From positions 1-64,000 of the forward strand of contig JASJCJ010000005.1 of the NCBI GenBank assembly GCA_030066045.1: a stretch of DNA of 64,000 nt, written 5' to 3'. Both the position numbers and the translations under genes were made by a program. The DNA is from Calothrix sp. MO_167.B12 (GTDB lineage Bacteria > Cyanobacteriota > Cyanobacteriia > Cyanobacteriales > Nostocaceae). Positions 27,276 through 36,308 of this stretch are shown here, one piece after another. A model generated the notes under the pieces. It saw only the letters and a list, made by a program, of their open reading frames with translations. It did no database searches and was not told where the DNA came from. Each line of letters begins with the position of its first letter. The stretch's first letter is position 1.

Positions 27276-27363
27276 TGAGGGGAGGAGTGAGGGAGTGAAG
27301 GAGTGAAGGAGTGAGGAGTAGGGGCGCAAGGCTTGCGCCCTAGAGTGAAGGAAATTATCAAAT
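27276..27363. repeat. STRR plus REP palindrome between natG and natH
   Basis: GGAGTGA units (27280-27318) are interrupted by a REP palindrome, GTAGGGGCGCAAGGCTTGCG with its completing arm (27318-27341). This places a REP insertion inside the STRR run. Confidence 0.8.
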
Positions 27364-28563
27364 ATGACAAATCCAATATCTAAAATCCAAAATCCAAAAT
27401 CCAAAATCCAAAATCCACAATTGCTATGGTTGCGTAAAAATCTCTTTAGTACTTGGTATAATGGCTTGCTTACAATTATCTGCTTGCTATTACTTTTCTG
27501 GATAATAACAGGAATCTGGGATTGGGCAGTAAATAAAGCACAATGGCAGGTAATTCAAGTTAATTTACCCTTATTGCTAGTTGGTAGATACATTCGCAGT
27601 CAGTACTGGCGGATTTGGAACGTTTTTGCCATCGCTAGTTCTTTAACAGCCTTGAGTTGGGGTGTATTCACTGCTAAGGAAAGAACAAGGACAATTTTTG
27701 TAGCAATTGCAGCTTTAATTATCAGTATTATCTTGGTAGTTGTGCCCCTAGACTTAAACTCCCGTTTCTGGTTATTGGGAATTACTGGCTTATCATTTGC
27801 AGGTGTGTGGCTAGGCAGAAAATTTGCTCACATTATTGCTTCCTGGCTATCTTTGGCATGGTTACTATCTTTCCCTCTCGTCCTCTGGCTGATTGGTGGA
27901 GGATTGAACCTGCAATCGGTAAGAAGCAGCCTGTGGAATGGTTTGCTACTTACCCTATTGATGGCAGCAGTTAGCATCGTCCTTTCTTTCCCCATTGGAG
28001 TACTACTAGCTTTAGGGCGTGCTAGCAGTTTATCCCTATGGCGTTGGTTTTGTATTTTATACATTGAAATAGTGCGAGGATTGCCCCTGATTGGCATTTT
28101 ATTCCTGGCACAAGTCATGTTACCCTTCTTTTTACCCCCAGAGTGGAAATTAGATAGAGTTGTCAGAGCGATCGCTGGGCTGATATTATTTAGTGCAGCC
28201 TATATGGCAGAAAATGTCCGGGGTGGATTACAAGCCATCCCCCGTGGACAAGTAGAAGCTGCCAAAGCCTTGGGATTAAAAACACCCTTAGTAATATTAT
28301 TGATTGTCCTTCCCCAAGCCCTACGTGCTGTTATACCTGCCATTGTCGGTCAATTTATCGGACTTTTCAAAGACACTTCCTTATTATCCCTTGTAGGATT
28401 AGTAGAACTCACCGGAATTGCCCGTTCCATCCTCGCCCAACCCCAATTTATCGGCCGCTATGGGGAAGTTTACCTATTTATTGGATTAATTTATTGGCTA
28501 TTTTGTTACTCCATGTCCCTCGTTTCTCGCAGGCTAGAAAGGCAGTTAGGAGTTGACAGTTGA
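27364..28563 (+). CDS. natH: Amino-acid ABC transporter permease (NatH-like) with STRR-encoded N-terminus
   Basis: The 399-aa AapM/BztC-type permease is longer than NatG because of extra N-terminal helices (about 30-170). The core permease has LWNGLLLTLLMAAVSIV and the EAA loop GQVEAAKALGLKTPL. The first 17 or so residues (PISKIQNPKSKIQNPQ) are encoded by the AAAATCC heptamer run at 27379-27416, so the true start may be here or later; no better ATG with a ribosome site is seen before the first helix. It works with NatF/NatG; the ATPase is not encoded here. Confidence 0.8.
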   Translation: MTNPISKIQNPKSKIQNPQLLWLRKNLFSTWYNGLLTIICLLLLFWIITGIWDWAVNKAQWQVIQVNLPLLLVGRYIRSQYWRIWNVFAIASSLTALSWGVFTAKERTRTIFVAIAALIISIILVVVPLDLNSRFWLLGITGLSFAGVWLGRKFAHIIASWLSLAWLLSFPLVLWLIGGGLNLQSVRSSLWNGLLLTLLMAAVSIVLSFPIGVLLALGRASSLSLWRWFCILYIEIVRGLPLIGILFLAQVMLPFFLPPEWKLDRVVRAIAGLILFSAAYMAENVRGGLQAIPRGQVEAAKALGLKTPLVILLIVLPQALRAVIPAIVGQFIGLFKDTSLLSLVGLVELTGIARSILAQPQFIGRYGEVYLFIGLIYWLFCYSMSLVSRRLERQLGVDS

Positions 28564-28758
28564 CGGTTGACAGTTGACGGTTGATAGTTGACAGTTGACG
28601 GTTGATAGTTGACAGTTGACAGTTTAGTTCTTTCCCTCCTTCACTCCTTCACTCCTTCACTCCTTCCCTCCTTCCCTCCTTCCCTCCTCCACTCCTTCCC
28701 TCCTTCCCTCCATCACTCCTTCACTCCTTCACTCCTTCACTCCTTCCCTCCTTCCCTC
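28564..28758. repeat. STRR block between natH and the DppC-like gene
   Basis: GTTGACAGTTGACG-type units (28552-28622) are followed by a long pyrimidine run of CACTCCTT/CCCTCCTT units (28633-28758) that reaches the stop codon of the convergent permease gene. Confidence 0.85.
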
Positions 28759-29637
28759 CTACTTCCGCAATCGGGGATTAATAAACTCATTCAACCCCTC
28801 ACCCAGTAAAGATAAACCCACCACCATCAAAGTCATAGCCAAGCCGGGAAATAAAGCCGTCCACCAAATCCCTGTAGGTAAAGCATCCAAAGCCTGTTTT
28901 AAATCATGCCCCCACTCTGGTGTTTCTTCAGGTAAACCCAAGCCCAAAAAGCCCAAACCACCCAACACTAAAATGGCATCAGCAGCGTTGAGGGTAAATA
29001 ATACAGGTACACTTTGAATTACATTAAAAAACAAATACTTTCTCAGTACCTGCCAAGTATTAGCACCCATAGCTTGGGCAGCTTCAATAAATAACTCTGT
29101 CTTCACACTCACAGTGTGGTTGCGGACAACACGGTAATATTGAGGAACGTAGGCAATGCTAATAGCGATCGCAGCATTTAGTATACCCCTACCAACCACA
29201 AATGCCAAGGTAACCGAAAGCAGCAAACCCGGTAAAGTGTAAATACTATCCATGAGAAACAGCAACACCTTATCCAATTTACCGCCAACATAGCCGCTAA
29301 CCATACCCAAAGGCACACCAATCGCCATACTCAGCGTCGTTGCCAATAACACCACTTGTAATGCAGCCTGGGCACCAAAAATAGTGCGAGAAAACACATC
29401 ATACCCTTGGCGACTAGTACCAAACCAATATTTCGCCGATGGTGCTTCGTGAATTGGGTTAATCAGAGAATCTGTAGGGTCTTGCAACCATCCCCAACCC
29501 TGAAGAACGGGAGCAAGGAATGCTAGTAGTATAAACAATAGGGTAATGACTAACCCTATAAGCATTAATCTCTGGGAAAGACTGGGATTTCTGGCAAATC
29601 GTAAGAACTGTGGTAGACGACTTTTGGTCATACTCAT
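28759..29637 (-). CDS. Peptide/nickel-type ABC transporter permease (DppC/OppC-like)
   Basis: The 292-aa protein has an N-terminal helix (about 25-45), the periplasmic ..HEAPSAKYWFGTSRQGYDVFSR segment typical of DppC/OppC and five more helices. The cytoplasmic EAA loop is EAAQAMGANTWQVL. The C-terminus is LGEGLNEFINPRLRK, a DppC hallmark. No DppB, binding protein or ATPase is adjacent, so the system is split over the genome. Its ATG (29637) overlaps the TGA of the upstream four-helix-bundle ORF by four bases; a second ATG at 29631 is possible. Confidence 0.88.
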   Translation of the reverse strand: MSMTKSRLPQFLRFARNPSLSQRLMLIGLVITLLFILLAFLAPVLQGWGWLQDPTDSLINPIHEAPSAKYWFGTSRQGYDVFSRTIFGAQAALQVVLLATTLSMAIGVPLGMVSGYVGGKLDKVLLFLMDSIYTLPGLLLSVTLAFVVGRGILNAAIAISIAYVPQYYRVVRNHTVSVKTELFIEAAQAMGANTWQVLRKYLFFNVIQSVPVLFTLNAADAILVLGGLGFLGLGLPEETPEWGHDLKQALDALPTGIWWTALFPGLAMTLMVVGLSLLGEGLNEFINPRLRK

Positions 29638-30044
29638 AGGAGTTCGGAGTTCGGAGTTCGGTTTAGGAGTTCGGTGTTCGGTGTTCGGAGTTTTTCCTTG
29701 ATTTTTTTGGTGATAGTTACCAGAATTCTGATAATAATATCGTTTTCTTGTCTAAGAAATTTGACTTTTTCTTGGTGAATAGCTCCTGACTCAATTAAGA
29801 GAATCAGCCAATATTCCGTTTCTCTGGCCTCTTTTAAAGAAATTTCCATTTTGTGAAGAAAGTCTTTATCACTCTGTGCTGACTGAGCTTCTCTTACATT
29901 CGCTCCGATAGAAGTACCACTACGAATAAGTTGAGATGATAGAATCTTTTCTACGCCACCTTTTTCATCAAGAAAGCGACAAAGTTTGACAATTCTGACG
30001 GCAAAAGTTAATGTTCTCTCTTGAATTCCTTGATTATCCGTCAT
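29634..30044 (-). CDS. Four-helix bundle protein (23S rRNA intervening-sequence protein family)
   Basis: The 136-aa protein matches the small S23/four-helix-bundle family: LTFAVRIVKLCRFLDEKGG, LSSQLIRSGTSIGANVREAQ and KEARETEYWLILLIESG. Members are found within 23S rRNA inserts and as free-standing genes of unknown function. The last 20 residues (KLRTPNTELLNRTPNSELL) are the GAGTTCG-type STRR read in frame, so the natural C-terminus was probably extended by repeat growth. The stop overlaps the following permease start by four bases. Confidence 0.82.
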   Translation of the reverse strand: MTDNQGIQERTLTFAVRIVKLCRFLDEKGGVEKILSSQLIRSGTSIGANVREAQSAQSDKDFLHKMEISLKEARETEYWLILLIESGAIHQEKVKFLRQENDIIIRILVTITKKIKEKLRTPNTELLNRTPNSELL

Positions 30045-30074
30045 GAGTTAAATGCTTCATATTTTGCTCTTAAC

Positions 30075-30136
30075 TTTAACTCCGAACTCCGAACTCCGAA
30101 CTCCGAACTCTGTAAGGTGGGCACTGCCCACCTTAC
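30075..30136. repeat. GAGTTCG STRR plus GTGGGCA palindrome
   Basis: Four CCGAACT units (30079-30110) are followed by a perfect 12-bp inverted repeat around one base (GTAAGGTGGGCA / TGCCCACCTTAC, 30112-30136), just beyond the NTRC stop. It could act as a transcription end for the - strand gene. It is the same palindrome family as at 2041 and 20200. Confidence 0.8.
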
Positions 30137-30147
30137 AATATATCTGT

Positions 30148-31506
30148 TCAAATATTACTAGCAATCAGCTGACGGTACTGACTCTTTTGCTTCACTCCTT
30201 TCAACTCGTGTAAAAGTTCCTTATCCTTAAACAACTGTACTGTTGGTGTTCCCGTCACCCCCGCATTTTCCGCAATCTCCTTGTCTTCATCGATATCAAT
30301 TTCTACAAAGTGGATTTTGCCATCAAACTCATCTACTACCTTGTTTAATATGGGTTTTAAGGTATGACAAGGACCACAACCAGGAGAAACATATTTTACC
30401 ATTAACAAGCGATCGCTATCATGGAATAATTTCCGTAAAGCATAACCTCCATGATGCCGTGTCACCTGTAAATCAAATTCTGTAGGAGTTGTTGGTTCGC
30501 TAGGGGTTGGTGTTGGTGTTGTAGTAGTTTCAGATTGTTGATGGAACTCCTGAATCAAATTATTAGCCGATAACCAGCGTTCAGCCAATAACGCCGCCAT
30601 ACAACCAGTACCAGCCGCAGTAACGGCTTGGCGATACTCATGATCCTGCACGTCACCCGCAGCAAATACTCCTTCCACATTGGTTTTCACCGAATCAGTT
30701 TGGGTAACAATGTAACCAACCTCATCCAGTTCTATTTGTCCTTTAAATAAAGATGTATTGGGAGTATGACCAATGGCATAGAATAATCCCTTAGATGAGA
30801 TTTTACCCTCTTCCCCAGTTTGCCTATTACGGATTTTCAAACCTTCCATCCAATCATTACCCAACACATCTACCGCTTCCGTATGCCAATGCACCTGAAT
30901 TTTTGGATTACTCAAAACCCTATCTTGCATTGCCTTGGAAGCACGCATCTTCTCCCCGCGTACCAATAAATTTACCTTGGAACCATACTTAGTCAGGTAA
31001 ACAGCCTCTTCCGCCGCCGAATCACCACCACCAATTACAGTCAACTCTTCCCCACGAAAAATTGGCGTGGCTCCATCACAAATAGCGCAAGCAGAAATTC
31101 CCCGACTCCAAAACTGCTTTTCACTAGGTAAACCCAAACGCCGAGCTGTCGCCCCCGTAGCGATGATAATGCTATGAGCCTTAAATTCCCGTTCATCTGA
31201 GCGCACAGTAAATGGACGTTGACTGAAATCTACCTCAATCACATCCTCAGTATATAACTCGGCCCCCCAACGCTGGGCCTGCGCCTTCATCCGTTCCATT
31301 AATTTTGGTCCGGTAATCCCCTCCGGGAACCCAGGAAAGTTCTCTACCTCCGTTGTTGTCATTAACTGTCCACCAGGTAAACCTCCCATTTGAAAGCCTT
31401 CAAATACCACAGGTTTTAAATTTGCCCGCGCTGCATAAATAGCCGCTGTAAATCCCGCTGGACCAGAACCAATAATGACTAGGTTTTCTATCTTAGGATT
31501 GGTCAT
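30148..31506 (-). CDS. NADPH-dependent thioredoxin reductase with C-terminal thioredoxin domain (NTRC)
   Basis: The 452-aa protein is a fusion. The N-terminal reductase has FAD site GSGPAG (13-18), redox pair C140/C143 (CAICD) and NADPH site GGGDSA (159-164). A Thr/Pro-rich linker (about 323-345) leads to a thioredoxin domain with active site C377-GP-C380. NTRC reduces 2-Cys peroxiredoxins and tunes photosynthetic enzymes with NADPH as donor; it occurs in plants and many cyanobacteria. It is monocistronic on the - strand. All catalytic residues are present. Confidence 0.95.
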   Translation of the reverse strand: MTNPKIENLVIIGSGPAGFTAAIYAARANLKPVVFEGFQMGGLPGGQLMTTTEVENFPGFPEGITGPKLMERMKAQAQRWGAELYTEDVIEVDFSQRPFTVRSDEREFKAHSIIIATGATARRLGLPSEKQFWSRGISACAICDGATPIFRGEELTVIGGGDSAAEEAVYLTKYGSKVNLLVRGEKMRASKAMQDRVLSNPKIQVHWHTEAVDVLGNDWMEGLKIRNRQTGEEGKISSKGLFYAIGHTPNTSLFKGQIELDEVGYIVTQTDSVKTNVEGVFAAGDVQDHEYRQAVTAAGTGCMAALLAERWLSANNLIQEFHQQSETTTTPTPTPSEPTTPTEFDLQVTRHHGGYALRKLFHDSDRLLMVKYVSPGCGPCHTLKPILNKVVDEFDGKIHFVEIDIDEDKEIAENAGVTGTPTVQLFKDKELLHELKGVKQKSQYRQLIASNI

Positions 31507-31755
31507 AAATACTTATTCATAATCATAACGACTACGCTTAATATAGCATAATAAATTGGGGTAGATGCTGGACTTCTTCAAGGATGACGGTTAAGAAAGC
31601 TCCTTTTTCCGCAAATTGGTTTGTTTCAACTGGGGAATTCCGCGTTTCTACTCCTGGCTCCTAACTCCTCACTATTTGCAAGAAACTACTTTATAGTAAA
31701 AGTAAATCAAACCCCCACGTCTAAGAACAAAAAATACAAAAGTGCAGCATGAGTT

Positions 31756-32370
31756 ATGTACGCACAACACCAACACTTAACCCTGGATGAATTTCTGGAA
31801 TGGTTACCCGATGGGGAGCGCTATGAACTACATGACGGAGATGTTGTAGAGATGGCACAACCCACAGGAAGCCACGCAGCTGTGACTGGATATTTAATTC
31901 AACAGTTGACAGTAGAAATTGTTCGGCTACAGTTGCCTTACTTTATTTCTCAGCAGGTAATGATATCCCCCGATGGTTATCAACGTTGCTATTTACCAGA
32001 TATCACTGTTATTGACTCGACTAATTTAGCAGCAGAACCGTTTTGGCAGAGTCGCTCAACTCTTACTCTGGGAAAGTCAGTCCCGTTGGTTGTGGAAGTT
32101 GTTAGTACCAACTGGCGAGATGATTACTACACCAAACGCGGTGCTTATGAGGGTTTGAGTATTCCTGAATACTGGGCTGTAGATTATCAAGGATTAGGGG
32201 GAACCCAACTCATTGGTAAACCGAAACAACCAACCTTCTCGATTCATCAGTTAATGGGAGAAGAATACCAAGTTAGTAGATTCAGGGGAGATGAGCGTAT
32301 CCAGTCACCAACATTCCCAGACTTGAATTTAACCGCACAACAAGTATTTAACTCAAATTCTAATGAGTAA
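31756..32370 (+). CDS. Uma2-family (DUF820) putative endonuclease, copy 1
   Basis: The 204-aa protein has the PD-(D/E)XK-like Uma2 fold: LTLDEFLEWLPDGERYELHDG, PDITVIDS, VVEVVSTNWRDDY and the Lys of YTKRGAYE, then GIPEYWAVD-type strand (SIPEYWAVD). Uma2 proteins are highly multiplied in cyanobacteria; their role is unproven, possibly in DNA restriction or as remnants of mobile DNA. It shares layout and the C-terminal LNLTAQQVFN with the next gene, 16 bp downstream, so they arose by tandem duplication. Confidence 0.88.
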   Translation: MYAQHQHLTLDEFLEWLPDGERYELHDGDVVEMAQPTGSHAAVTGYLIQQLTVEIVRLQLPYFISQQVMISPDGYQRCYLPDITVIDSTNLAAEPFWQSRSTLTLGKSVPLVVEVVSTNWRDDYYTKRGAYEGLSIPEYWAVDYQGLGGTQLIGKPKQPTFSIHQLMGEEYQVSRFRGDERIQSPTFPDLNLTAQQVFNSNSNE

Positions 32371-32386
32371 ATATTAACGATACAAA

Positions 32387-33013
32387 ATGACTACAACACA
32401 AACCAAACTAATAAGCTTTGACGAATTCATCGAATGGTATCCAGAAAACTCAGAATACCGTTACGAGTTACATGATGGGGTAATTGTGCAAATGCCAAAA
32501 GCCACGGGAAAGCACTCTAAGGTTACAGGTTTTCTCATTGAAGAGATAAACATTACAAATAGAGAAATGGGTAAACGTGGTGTTTGGTTTATCCCCAAAG
32601 AATGCGTAGTTAAATCTTCCAGCGAAAAATCTGGATACGAGCCAGATATTATAGTTTTGACCGAGGAAAACATTGGTAATGAAAGAAGATGGGAGAAAGA
32701 GTCAATCATTGAAGAGGCTAATTCAGTCAAGTTAATTGTGGAAATTGTTAGTACCAACTGGCGTGATGACTATTTCAAAAAACGCGCTGACTATGAGGAA
32801 ATGGGTATTCCTGAGTACTGGATTGTTGACCATGCTGCTTTAGGTGGTCGAAATTTTATCGGTAATCCCAAACAACCAACTTTCTTTGTTTATTGGTTGG
32901 TAGAAGGTGAGTATAAAGTGACTCAGTTTAGAGGTGATGAGCTTATCCAGTCACCAACATTCCCCAATTTGAATTTGACCGCACAACAAGTGTTTAATCC
33001 ATATTCTACATGA
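32387..33013 (+). CDS. Uma2-family (DUF820) putative endonuclease, copy 2
   Basis: The 208-aa paralogue of the preceding gene has the same active-site pattern (EPDIIVL, IVEIVSTNWRDDYFKKRADYE, IPEYWIVD) and the shared ending LNLTAQQVFNPYST. It is clearly diverged in the middle (residues about 40-110), so the duplication is not recent. The 16-bp spacing indicates co-transcription with copy 1. No toxin-antitoxin partner is seen. Confidence 0.88.
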   Translation: MTTTQTKLISFDEFIEWYPENSEYRYELHDGVIVQMPKATGKHSKVTGFLIEEINITNREMGKRGVWFIPKECVVKSSSEKSGYEPDIIVLTEENIGNERRWEKESIIEEANSVKLIVEIVSTNWRDDYFKKRADYEEMGIPEYWIVDHAALGGRNFIGNPKQPTFFVYWLVEGEYKVTQFRGDELIQSPTFPNLNLTAQQVFNPYST

Positions 33014-33215
33014 GCGATCGCACAAGGTATGACTTCCCTCAACGCAGTTTGGGTTTATCCGCTGAGCGGAGCGTCAAAAGTCAAAAGTCATCGCTTCCCA
33101 TAACGATGATTGACCCTACTTTCAAAAAAATTTTAGTTAGATGATATGTTCGGTACTAAAAATGGGTAAGTTACATCTAGAACACAATAACAAATCCATT
33201 TCCAGGAAAACACTT

Positions 33216-33752
33216 ATGAAAACCGAACTAAAAGCAAAGTTTTTGAACCACCTTCTCAAGAAAAAGAAAGAAGACCAAGGTTTTACCCTGATTGAGCTAC
33301 TGGTTGTAATCATTATTATCGGTATTCTCTCGGCTATTGCCTTACCTTCTTTCTTGAACCAAGCGAAGAAAGCTAAACAGTCTGAAGCTAAAACCTACGT
33401 AGGTTCCATGAACCGGGGTCAACAAGCACACTACACTGAAAATGACACATTTGCAACTACTATTGATGATTTAGGAATTGGGATCTCAACTAACACTCAA
33501 AACTATCAATACAGAGCAAGTGCATTGAATAATGGTACAAACGTCGATTCCTATGGTCTAGGTTACTCTCAGGCAAAGGTTGCTGGTTTGAAGAATTACG
33601 TCGGTTCAGTATACTTAGAACAGGTAGGAAGTAACTCTGAAGTAACTAGTCTTGCATTCCTGTGCGAATCAGAAGCTGCTGGAAGAGATGCAGCTACTGA
33701 TTATGCCGCTCGTTCAACTGAGTGTGCTACGGGCTGGAAACTAATTAAGTAA
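33216..33752 (+). CDS. Type IV pilin-like protein
   Basis: From the ATG at 33216 (ribosome site AGGAAAAC) the protein has 178 residues. A basic leader ends KKKKEDQG, and prepilin peptidase should cleave before FTLIELLVVIIIIGILSAIA, with Glu at position 5 of the mature helix. The conserved SEAKTYVGSMNRGQQAHY segment is typical of cyanobacterial pilin-like (G/H) proteins. Two C-terminal Cys (FLCESE and STECATGW) can form the D-loop disulfide. It lies 185 bp upstream of a GT41 transferase and is one of two pilin paralogues flanking the glycan island. Confidence 0.88.
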   Translation: MKTELKAKFLNHLLKKKKEDQGFTLIELLVVIIIIGILSAIALPSFLNQAKKAKQSEAKTYVGSMNRGQQAHYTENDTFATTIDDLGIGISTNTQNYQYRASALNNGTNVDSYGLGYSQAKVAGLKNYVGSVYLEQVGSNSEVTSLAFLCESEAAGRDAATDYAARSTECATGWKLIK

Positions 33753-33779
33753 TTTTATAACTAAAAAATGCAAATTATA

Positions 33780-33830
33780 GTATGTAATTGGGCTTGATCA
33801 AAATAGCCCAATTACATACATTTTTATTTA
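33780..33830 (+). terminator. Rho-independent terminator after the pilin gene
   Basis: A perfect 15-bp inverted repeat (GTATGTAATTGGGCT / AGCCCAATTACATAC, 33780-33794 and 33805-33819) with a 10-base loop is followed by ATTTTTATTT. It should stop pilin transcription before the GT41 gene, though partial read-through is possible. Confidence 0.8.
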
Positions 33831-33937
33831 TGAATAAAAAAACTTCTAGCAATAAATTGAAAATAAATAATCTAATAAATCGACAATTAACTTATGAATG
33901 GAATATAAAGGAAAAGCAAATTAACTAGAGATTTTAT

Positions 33938-36160
33938 ATGACTGCTGTAACCTCTTATCTCGATAAAAATTTGTACGAGCAAAAAATAGAGCAATACTTG
34001 ACAGCAGGAGATTATGGTGAAATTGCTAAAATTTATGAAGAAGCGATTAAAATAGAGCCAGATATCAAATCTCATTACTGGCATTTAGGACTGATGTTAC
34101 TGTTACAGGGTCAAGAGACTGAGGCTCAAATGACCTGGTTTATGGCGTTAACAGAAACAGATGACCAAGAGCTATACACCTTAGAATTATTAGAGGTTTT
34201 GCAAACAGAAGCAGAACGCCGTGTAGATATTGAAGACTATCAAGTTGCATGGTTTATTCGTCAGCATATCAGGGAAATTTCCCCCCAAAATATTAACAAT
34301 CTATTACATATTATTAATCTGCAAATAAATTATCCCTTCTTTGAAGAAGAATTTAATTTATCTGAAATAATTAATTTACTGAAAGATCCAGAAAACAATT
34401 ATAGTGAAGATTTACTATTAGAAGTCCTGACAAATATTTTGGCATCCGTACCAGAAAAACCTTCCGTATTAGCATTTGTCGAGGCTTGTCTGGTTTATTT
34501 TCCTCGTTCACTCGAAATCGTTGACCTTGTAGGTAGAGAAAGTCTCAAAATTGCCTATTTTAAGCAATCTCCTGATTTAGCATCACGTTTTGCAGAACTT
34601 TGTTTACATTATTTTCCGAACCATAGAGAAGTTTTGATACAGTTAGCTTCGTTCTATCAAAATTCTCAAGAATACTACAAAGGTATAGAAACTGCAAAAC
34701 GCTGTTATGAAGTTGTAGAGACAGTTGCAGAAAAAACTTTTGCAAATTCTTTAATTCTCAGAGGATTAATGACATCAGGAAGCTATTGGCAAGAAGCATG
34801 TGCTAGCTTAAAACAGCAAGAAATTCTTGCAAGACAGCTTATAGAAGAGCAACCAATCAATCTTGATACAGCCACTACAGTACGTCTATTTAACTCAGTC
34901 TTCTTTTTACCCTATTTTTCAGATAATCCTCAGAATCATCATTTCATCCAAAATCAAATTTCTTGTATATCCCATCAAAATGTTATCAATCATCATCCAC
35001 AACTAGCAGAAAAACATAGTCAAAAACTTTTAACACGTCATAAAAATAGGAATACTGATAAAAAGCATCTGAATATAGGTTATATCTCACACTGTTTTAA
35101 AAGACATTCAGTTAGTTGGTTATGTCGATGGATGTTTCAGCACCATAATCCAGAAAAATTTAAAATTCATGGTTATTTCCTACATGACTCAAATCAATTA
35201 GAAGGCTTTACTAAACATTTTTTTGCTGACAAAGTAGATAAATTCTATAATTTTGGAATCTTTGATAAGCAAATTTTAGATCAAATTCAAGAAGATGAAA
35301 TAGACATCCTGGTAGATTTAGATAGTATTACTCTGGATGCTTCCTGTGAATTGCTTTCAATCAAATCTGCTCCCATCCAGGTAACTTGGTTAGGTTGGGA
35401 TGCTTCCGGATTACCTACTATTGATTATTTTATTGCCGATCCCTATGTGTTACCCGAATCAGCACAGGATTACTATAGTGAAACTATCTGGCGATTACCG
35501 CAAACCTATATTGCAGTTGATGGTTTTGAGCTAGATGTACCCGATTTACGCAGGGATCAGTTAGACATTCCCAGTGATGCCATAGTCTATTTTATGACAC
35601 AGAAGGGGTATAAAAGGCACCTGGAACATCTACGGTTACAAATGCGAATTATCAAAGAAGTTCCCAATAGTTATCTTCTCATTAAAGGTCAAGCAGATCC
35701 AGAAGCCTCGAAAGAATTTTTTGAGCAAATTGCACAAGAAACGGGTGTAGATTACTCCCGGTTACGATTTTTACCACCAGCGCGTTCCGAAGCTGTTCAC
35801 CGCGCTAATCTAGGGATTGCAGATGTAGTACTTGATACTTTTCCTTACAACGGTGCAACTACAACCTTAGAAACCTTGTGGATGAGTATACCAATGGTTA
35901 CAAGGGTGGGACAGCAGTTTGCTGCACGTAATAGCTACACCATGATGGTGAATGCAGGTATTACAGAAGGCATTGCTTGGACAGAAGATGAGTATGTAGA
36001 GTGGGGTGTGCGCTTGGGTAAGGATGAAAAATTAAGACAGGAAATTTCTTGGAAATTGCGTCAAGGAAGGCAAACAGCACCATTGTGGAATGCCAAGCAA
36101 TTTACCCGTGACATGGAGAAAGCCTACGAGCAAATGTGGCAGAGGTATGTAGAGGAATAA
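33938..36160 (+). CDS. SPINDLY/OGT-like GT41 glycosyltransferase
   Basis: The 740-aa protein has an N-terminal TPR-like helical half (about 10-340) and a C-terminal GT41 domain (about 365-735). The GT41 domain includes HCFKRHSVSWLC, the IDILVDLDSITLDA segment, APIQVTWLGWDASGLPTIDY, FLPPAR and the nucleotide-binding DTFPYNGATTTLETLWMSIP. GT41 enzymes transfer GlcNAc or fucose to Ser/Thr of proteins. Its position just after a pilin suggests, by context only, a pilin or surface-protein acceptor. The final segment before the stop is followed at once by a REP element. Confidence 0.9.
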   Translation: MTAVTSYLDKNLYEQKIEQYLTAGDYGEIAKIYEEAIKIEPDIKSHYWHLGLMLLLQGQETEAQMTWFMALTETDDQELYTLELLEVLQTEAERRVDIEDYQVAWFIRQHIREISPQNINNLLHIINLQINYPFFEEEFNLSEIINLLKDPENNYSEDLLLEVLTNILASVPEKPSVLAFVEACLVYFPRSLEIVDLVGRESLKIAYFKQSPDLASRFAELCLHYFPNHREVLIQLASFYQNSQEYYKGIETAKRCYEVVETVAEKTFANSLILRGLMTSGSYWQEACASLKQQEILARQLIEEQPINLDTATTVRLFNSVFFLPYFSDNPQNHHFIQNQISCISHQNVINHHPQLAEKHSQKLLTRHKNRNTDKKHLNIGYISHCFKRHSVSWLCRWMFQHHNPEKFKIHGYFLHDSNQLEGFTKHFFADKVDKFYNFGIFDKQILDQIQEDEIDILVDLDSITLDASCELLSIKSAPIQVTWLGWDASGLPTIDYFIADPYVLPESAQDYYSETIWRLPQTYIAVDGFELDVPDLRRDQLDIPSDAIVYFMTQKGYKRHLEHLRLQMRIIKEVPNSYLLIKGQADPEASKEFFEQIAQETGVDYSRLRFLPPARSEAVHRANLGIADVVLDTFPYNGATTTLETLWMSIPMVTRVGQQFAARNSYTMMVNAGITEGIAWTEDEYVEWGVRLGKDEKLRQEISWKLRQGRQTAPLWNAKQFTRDMEKAYEQMWQRYVEE

Positions 36161-36164
36161 ACCT

Positions 36165-36187
36165 GTAGGGGCGCATTGCGTGCGCCC
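36165..36187. repeat. REP palindrome upstream of the RAYT gene
   Basis: GTAGGGGCGCATTGCGTGCG with its CCC arm completes an imperfect inverted repeat directly after the GT41 stop. The same element recurs at 27318, 36623, 36725, 37051, 37169, 37417 and 45198. Confidence 0.85.
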
Positions 36188-36308
36188 TTGGTGTAATCAT
36201 TCCCATTGCGCGTGTCCATTCGTGTAACCATTCCCATTGCCTACGCCCATTGGTTAAAACCTTTGCATTGTGTATGCCCTTTCCTCGATAATCTGATTGC
36301 TTGCCAAC

